From the NCBI GenBank assembly GCA_903911805.1, contig CAIWET010000637.1, positions 1 through 15,743 of the forward strand: a stretch of DNA of 15,743 nt, read 5' to 3'. Below, one piece after another: positions 13,763-15,743 of this stretch. Source of the stretch: an uncultured Ignavibacteria bacterium. Its GTDB lineage: Bacteria > Bacteroidota > Ignavibacteria > Kapaibacteriales > UBA2268. The notes under the pieces are model-generated. The model saw nothing but the letters and a program-made list of their open reading frames with translations, had not been told where the DNA came from and searched no databases. The translations under genes were made by a program, and so were the position numbers. Position 1 is the first letter of the stretch; the number at the start of each line of letters is the position of its first letter.

Positions 13763-15616
13763 ATGAAAAAGTTATTCTTTTTAATGGTAATTTTTGCAGG
13801 TTTTGTAAGTATTAATCAATTAAACTCTGCTTCTACTTTTTTTGATGTTGATAAAATTCAAAAAATTGAAATTTATTTCTCACAACCGAATTGGGATTAT
13901 CAATTAGATACCGCAAAAGTTGGCGGATTTGAAACAACGATTATGGCTGATTGGATTAAAATCAATGGGATCAAATTTGATAGTGTTGGTGTTAGGTATA
14001 AAGGGAATTCTTCTTTCGATTCTACTTATAAAAAAAATCCTTTTAATATCGCATTAGATCAATATAAAAGTCAAAGCCACGAAGGTTATAAAACAATTAA
14101 ATTGGCAAATATTTTTAGCGATCCATCAATGATTAGAGAAATCCTATCTTATCATATTGCGTTTACATATATGGACTCTCCAAAGGCAAATTTTGCTCAA
14201 GTTTATATTAATGGTGAATTAATTGGGCTTTATAGCAATACCGAAACAATCAATAAAACATATTGCACTGAGAGATATTTTACCAACAATAATACGTTTA
14301 TTAGCTGTACACCAATGGTAACACCAGGTCCTACAGTAAAGAGTAATTTCAAATACATCAATGGAGACAGCACGTCATATTATAATTATTATGAATTAAA
14401 ATCGAAGTTTGGTTGGAAAGATTTAATGAATCTTTGTGATACTGTAACAAATTATCCAGACGCAATAGATAAAATTTTTGATATTGATAGAGTTCTTTGG
14501 ATGTTAGCTTTCGACAATGTAATGGTTAATCTTGATAGTTATATTGGGGCTTTTGCTCAAAATCATTATATTTATAGAGATAAATCAGGATTATATAATA
14601 TGTCTTTATGGGATTTAAATATGTCTTTGGGTGGTTTCCCTTATATCGGAAGCTCAAATACAAGTATGGGACAAATGTCAATTACAGAATTAGAAAATTT
14701 GTCACTGACAATCCACTCTAAAGATAAATACTGGCCTTTATTAAATGCTGTAAATGGTAATGCTTCCTTCAAAAAAAGATATATTGCTCACGCAAAAACA
14801 ATAGTAAATGAATTTTTCTCAAATGACGAATATATAAATTATTCAAAATATTTACAAAAATTAATTGATACTGCTGTAATCAGTGATAAAAATAAATTCT
14901 ATTCTTATCAAGATTTTCAAAATGGGCTTACAAGTGATGTTAAAATTGGCAGTTATACTGTTCCAGGTATTCAAAACCTGATGTCAAAAAGAACTATATT
15001 TCTCAATTCTTCAAATGAATTTAATGCATCCGAGCCATCAATCGAAAGTATCAAGGTTGCATCATCCTCCCCATCGATAAATTCTTCAAATGTTATCACT
15101 GCTAAAGTTAATAATACCATTACTTCATCAGTATATTTGGGAATCAGATTTTCAAAGAAAGATAAATTCAAAAAATATCAAATGTTTGACGATGGCATTC
15201 ATAACGATGGATTAGCTAACGATAATATTTACGGAATAAGCTTCAAAATGGATTCAGTTGATGCTCAATATTATATTTATGCAGAAAATGACAATGCTGG
15301 CAAGTTTGCACCAGCAAGAGCCGAACACGAATTTTATTTAATAAGCACTTCAATTACTGGTGTTGATGAAGAATCTTCAAATATCGATATATCGATTTAT
15401 CCTAATCCAGCTAATGATTTTATAGAAATAACAATATCACAGCTAAAAGAAGAGAAGGAAGAAAATTATAATATTTATAATGCACTTGGTGAAATGATAT
15501 TAACTCATTTAACTTCATCTCAAGAAGGTAAGTTAAGAATTGATGTTTCAAATTTATCTGCTGGTGTATATTATATGAAAATGGGCAATAGATTTGAGAA
15601 GTTTGTTAAAATTTAA
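13763..15616 (+). CDS. Secreted CotH-type kinase-fold protein with T9SS sorting domain
   Basis: The 617-residue product has a signal peptide (core about 4-18, cut near LNSAS). A CotH domain spans about 30-415, a beta-sandwich about 430-525 ('MFDDGIHNDGLANDNIYG', a pattern common in secreted multidomain proteins) and a type A T9SS domain about 534-617 ('IYPNPANDFIEI', 'AGVYYMKM'). CotH signatures are 'VGVRYKGNSSF' (Arg78, Lys80), 'NPFNIALD' (92-99), 'YKTIKLANIFSDPSMIRE' (109-126), 'VYINGELIGLYSNTETINK' (Glu161), 'NLDSYIGAFAQNHYIY' (Asp258) and 'SLWDLNMSLGG' (Asp284, Asn286). B. subtilis CotH is an atypical kinase that phosphorylates spore-coat proteins; the Bacteroidota members are exported and their targets are unknown. 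The second acidic position of the usual 'WDLD' is Asn here, which I believe also occurs in other members. The location after VTC/DUF4956 suggests a shared phosphate-related envelope task. Confidence 0.88.
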   Translation: MKKLFFLMVIFAGFVSINQLNSASTFFDVDKIQKIEIYFSQPNWDYQLDTAKVGGFETTIMADWIKINGIKFDSVGVRYKGNSSFDSTYKKNPFNIALDQYKSQSHEGYKTIKLANIFSDPSMIREILSYHIAFTYMDSPKANFAQVYINGELIGLYSNTETINKTYCTERYFTNNNTFISCTPMVTPGPTVKSNFKYINGDSTSYYNYYELKSKFGWKDLMNLCDTVTNYPDAIDKIFDIDRVLWMLAFDNVMVNLDSYIGAFAQNHYIYRDKSGLYNMSLWDLNMSLGGFPYIGSSNTSMGQMSITELENLSLTIHSKDKYWPLLNAVNGNASFKKRYIAHAKTIVNEFFSNDEYINYSKYLQKLIDTAVISDKNKFYSYQDFQNGLTSDVKIGSYTVPGIQNLMSKRTIFLNSSNEFNASEPSIESIKVASSSPSINSSNVITAKVNNTITSSVYLGIRFSKKDKFKKYQMFDDGIHNDGLANDNIYGISFKMDSVDAQYYIYAENDNAGKFAPARAEHEFYLISTSITGVDEESSNIDISIYPNPANDFIEITISQLKEEKEENYNIYNALGEMILTHLTSSQEGKLRIDVSNLSAGVYYMKMGNRFEKFVKI

Positions 15617-15669
15617 TTTTAAAAAATATAATATTTTTCACAATCAATAGTCTGACCTAATAATAAATT

Positions 15670-15703
15670 TAGGAAAATGTAATAATTTCCTATGTAATTT
15701 TTT
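15670..15703 (+). terminator. Possible intrinsic terminator after the CotH gene
   Basis: A 7-bp stem TAGGAAA/TTTCCTA (15670-15676 with 15686-15692) with a 9-nt loop is followed after five bases by six Ts (15698-15703). The stem is AT-rich and therefore weak, but the place, about 55 nt after the last gene of the cluster, fits. Confidence 0.35.
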
Positions 15704-15735
15704 AATCATTTTTTGTCCTTAATTTTAGGAGAAAA

Positions 15736-15743
15736 ATGAGGAG
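15736..15743 (+). CDS. Possible start of the next gene (cut by the window edge)
   Basis: An ATG at 15736 is preceded by AGGAG at 15727-15731, a near-ideal Shine-Dalgarno core though with a short 4-nt spacer. Only Met-Arg and part of a third codon are visible, so nothing can be said about the product. It lies beyond the possible terminator and so may belong to another transcript. Confidence 0.3.

Noticed and set aside
1..15743. Mobile element, prophage or integron signatures
   Set aside because: No transposase, integrase, att-like or terminal inverted repeats were seen, and base composition looks even across the window.

Overview
The window is AT-rich and reads as chromosomal DNA from a member of the Bacteroidota/FCB group. 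Four predicted proteins (the products at 3885-5579, 5584-8730, 8746-9741 and 13763-15616) end in a type A type IX secretion (T9SS) sorting domain with the usual 'YPNP/FPNP ... NGVY' pattern. There is also a Bacteroidota-style outer-membrane beta-barrel receptor, Shine-Dalgarno sites are mostly weak, and all eleven complete genes with a visible stop end in TAA. No rRNA, tRNA, insertion sequence or CRISPR array is visible, so the lineage cannot be fixed more closely.

Left part (1-3555, minus strand): a compact housekeeping operon read right to left. It encodes an SPFH/prohibitin-like membrane protein, a UmuD-like self-cleaving protease, an acetylornithine-type aminotransferase (ArgD), a two-helix membrane protein of unknown role, and the first 59 codons of a cyclic-nucleotide-binding-domain protein. 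Gaps are 13-17 nt and one stop/start pair overlaps, so a single transcript is likely. A divergent intergenic region of about 330 bp (3556-3884) separates it from the next block.

Right part (3885-15616, plus strand): seven close-packed genes. Two are tandem paralogous arylsulfotransferase-like beta-propeller proteins, the second carrying five extra cadherin/Ig-like repeats of exactly 95 residues. Then come a protein with two starch-binding-like modules, a VTC-type polyphosphate polymerase domain protein, a DUF4956 multi-pass membrane protein, a large outer-membrane beta-barrel receptor with a carboxypeptidase-regulatory-like N-domain, and a CotH-type kinase-fold protein. The first six are separated by 15 nt or less or overlap; CotH follows after 72 nt with its own good ribosome binding site. 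A possible weak terminator lies at 15670-15703, and a possible next gene starts at 15736.

How the genes may work together (inference): the VTC protein and DUF4956 would act at the inner membrane, making and perhaps moving a phosphate polymer or related product. The beta-barrel receptor would sit in the outer membrane, and the four T9SS cargo proteins would be displayed on the cell surface or released. CotH (a phosphate-transfer fold) and the two ASST-like proteins (a sulfate-transfer fold) suggest an envelope system that decorates or handles polyanions. VTC, DUF4956 and CotH are, from memory, recurrent neighbours in bacterial genomes; the addition of tandem secreted ASST-like proteins is the most unusual part of this locus.
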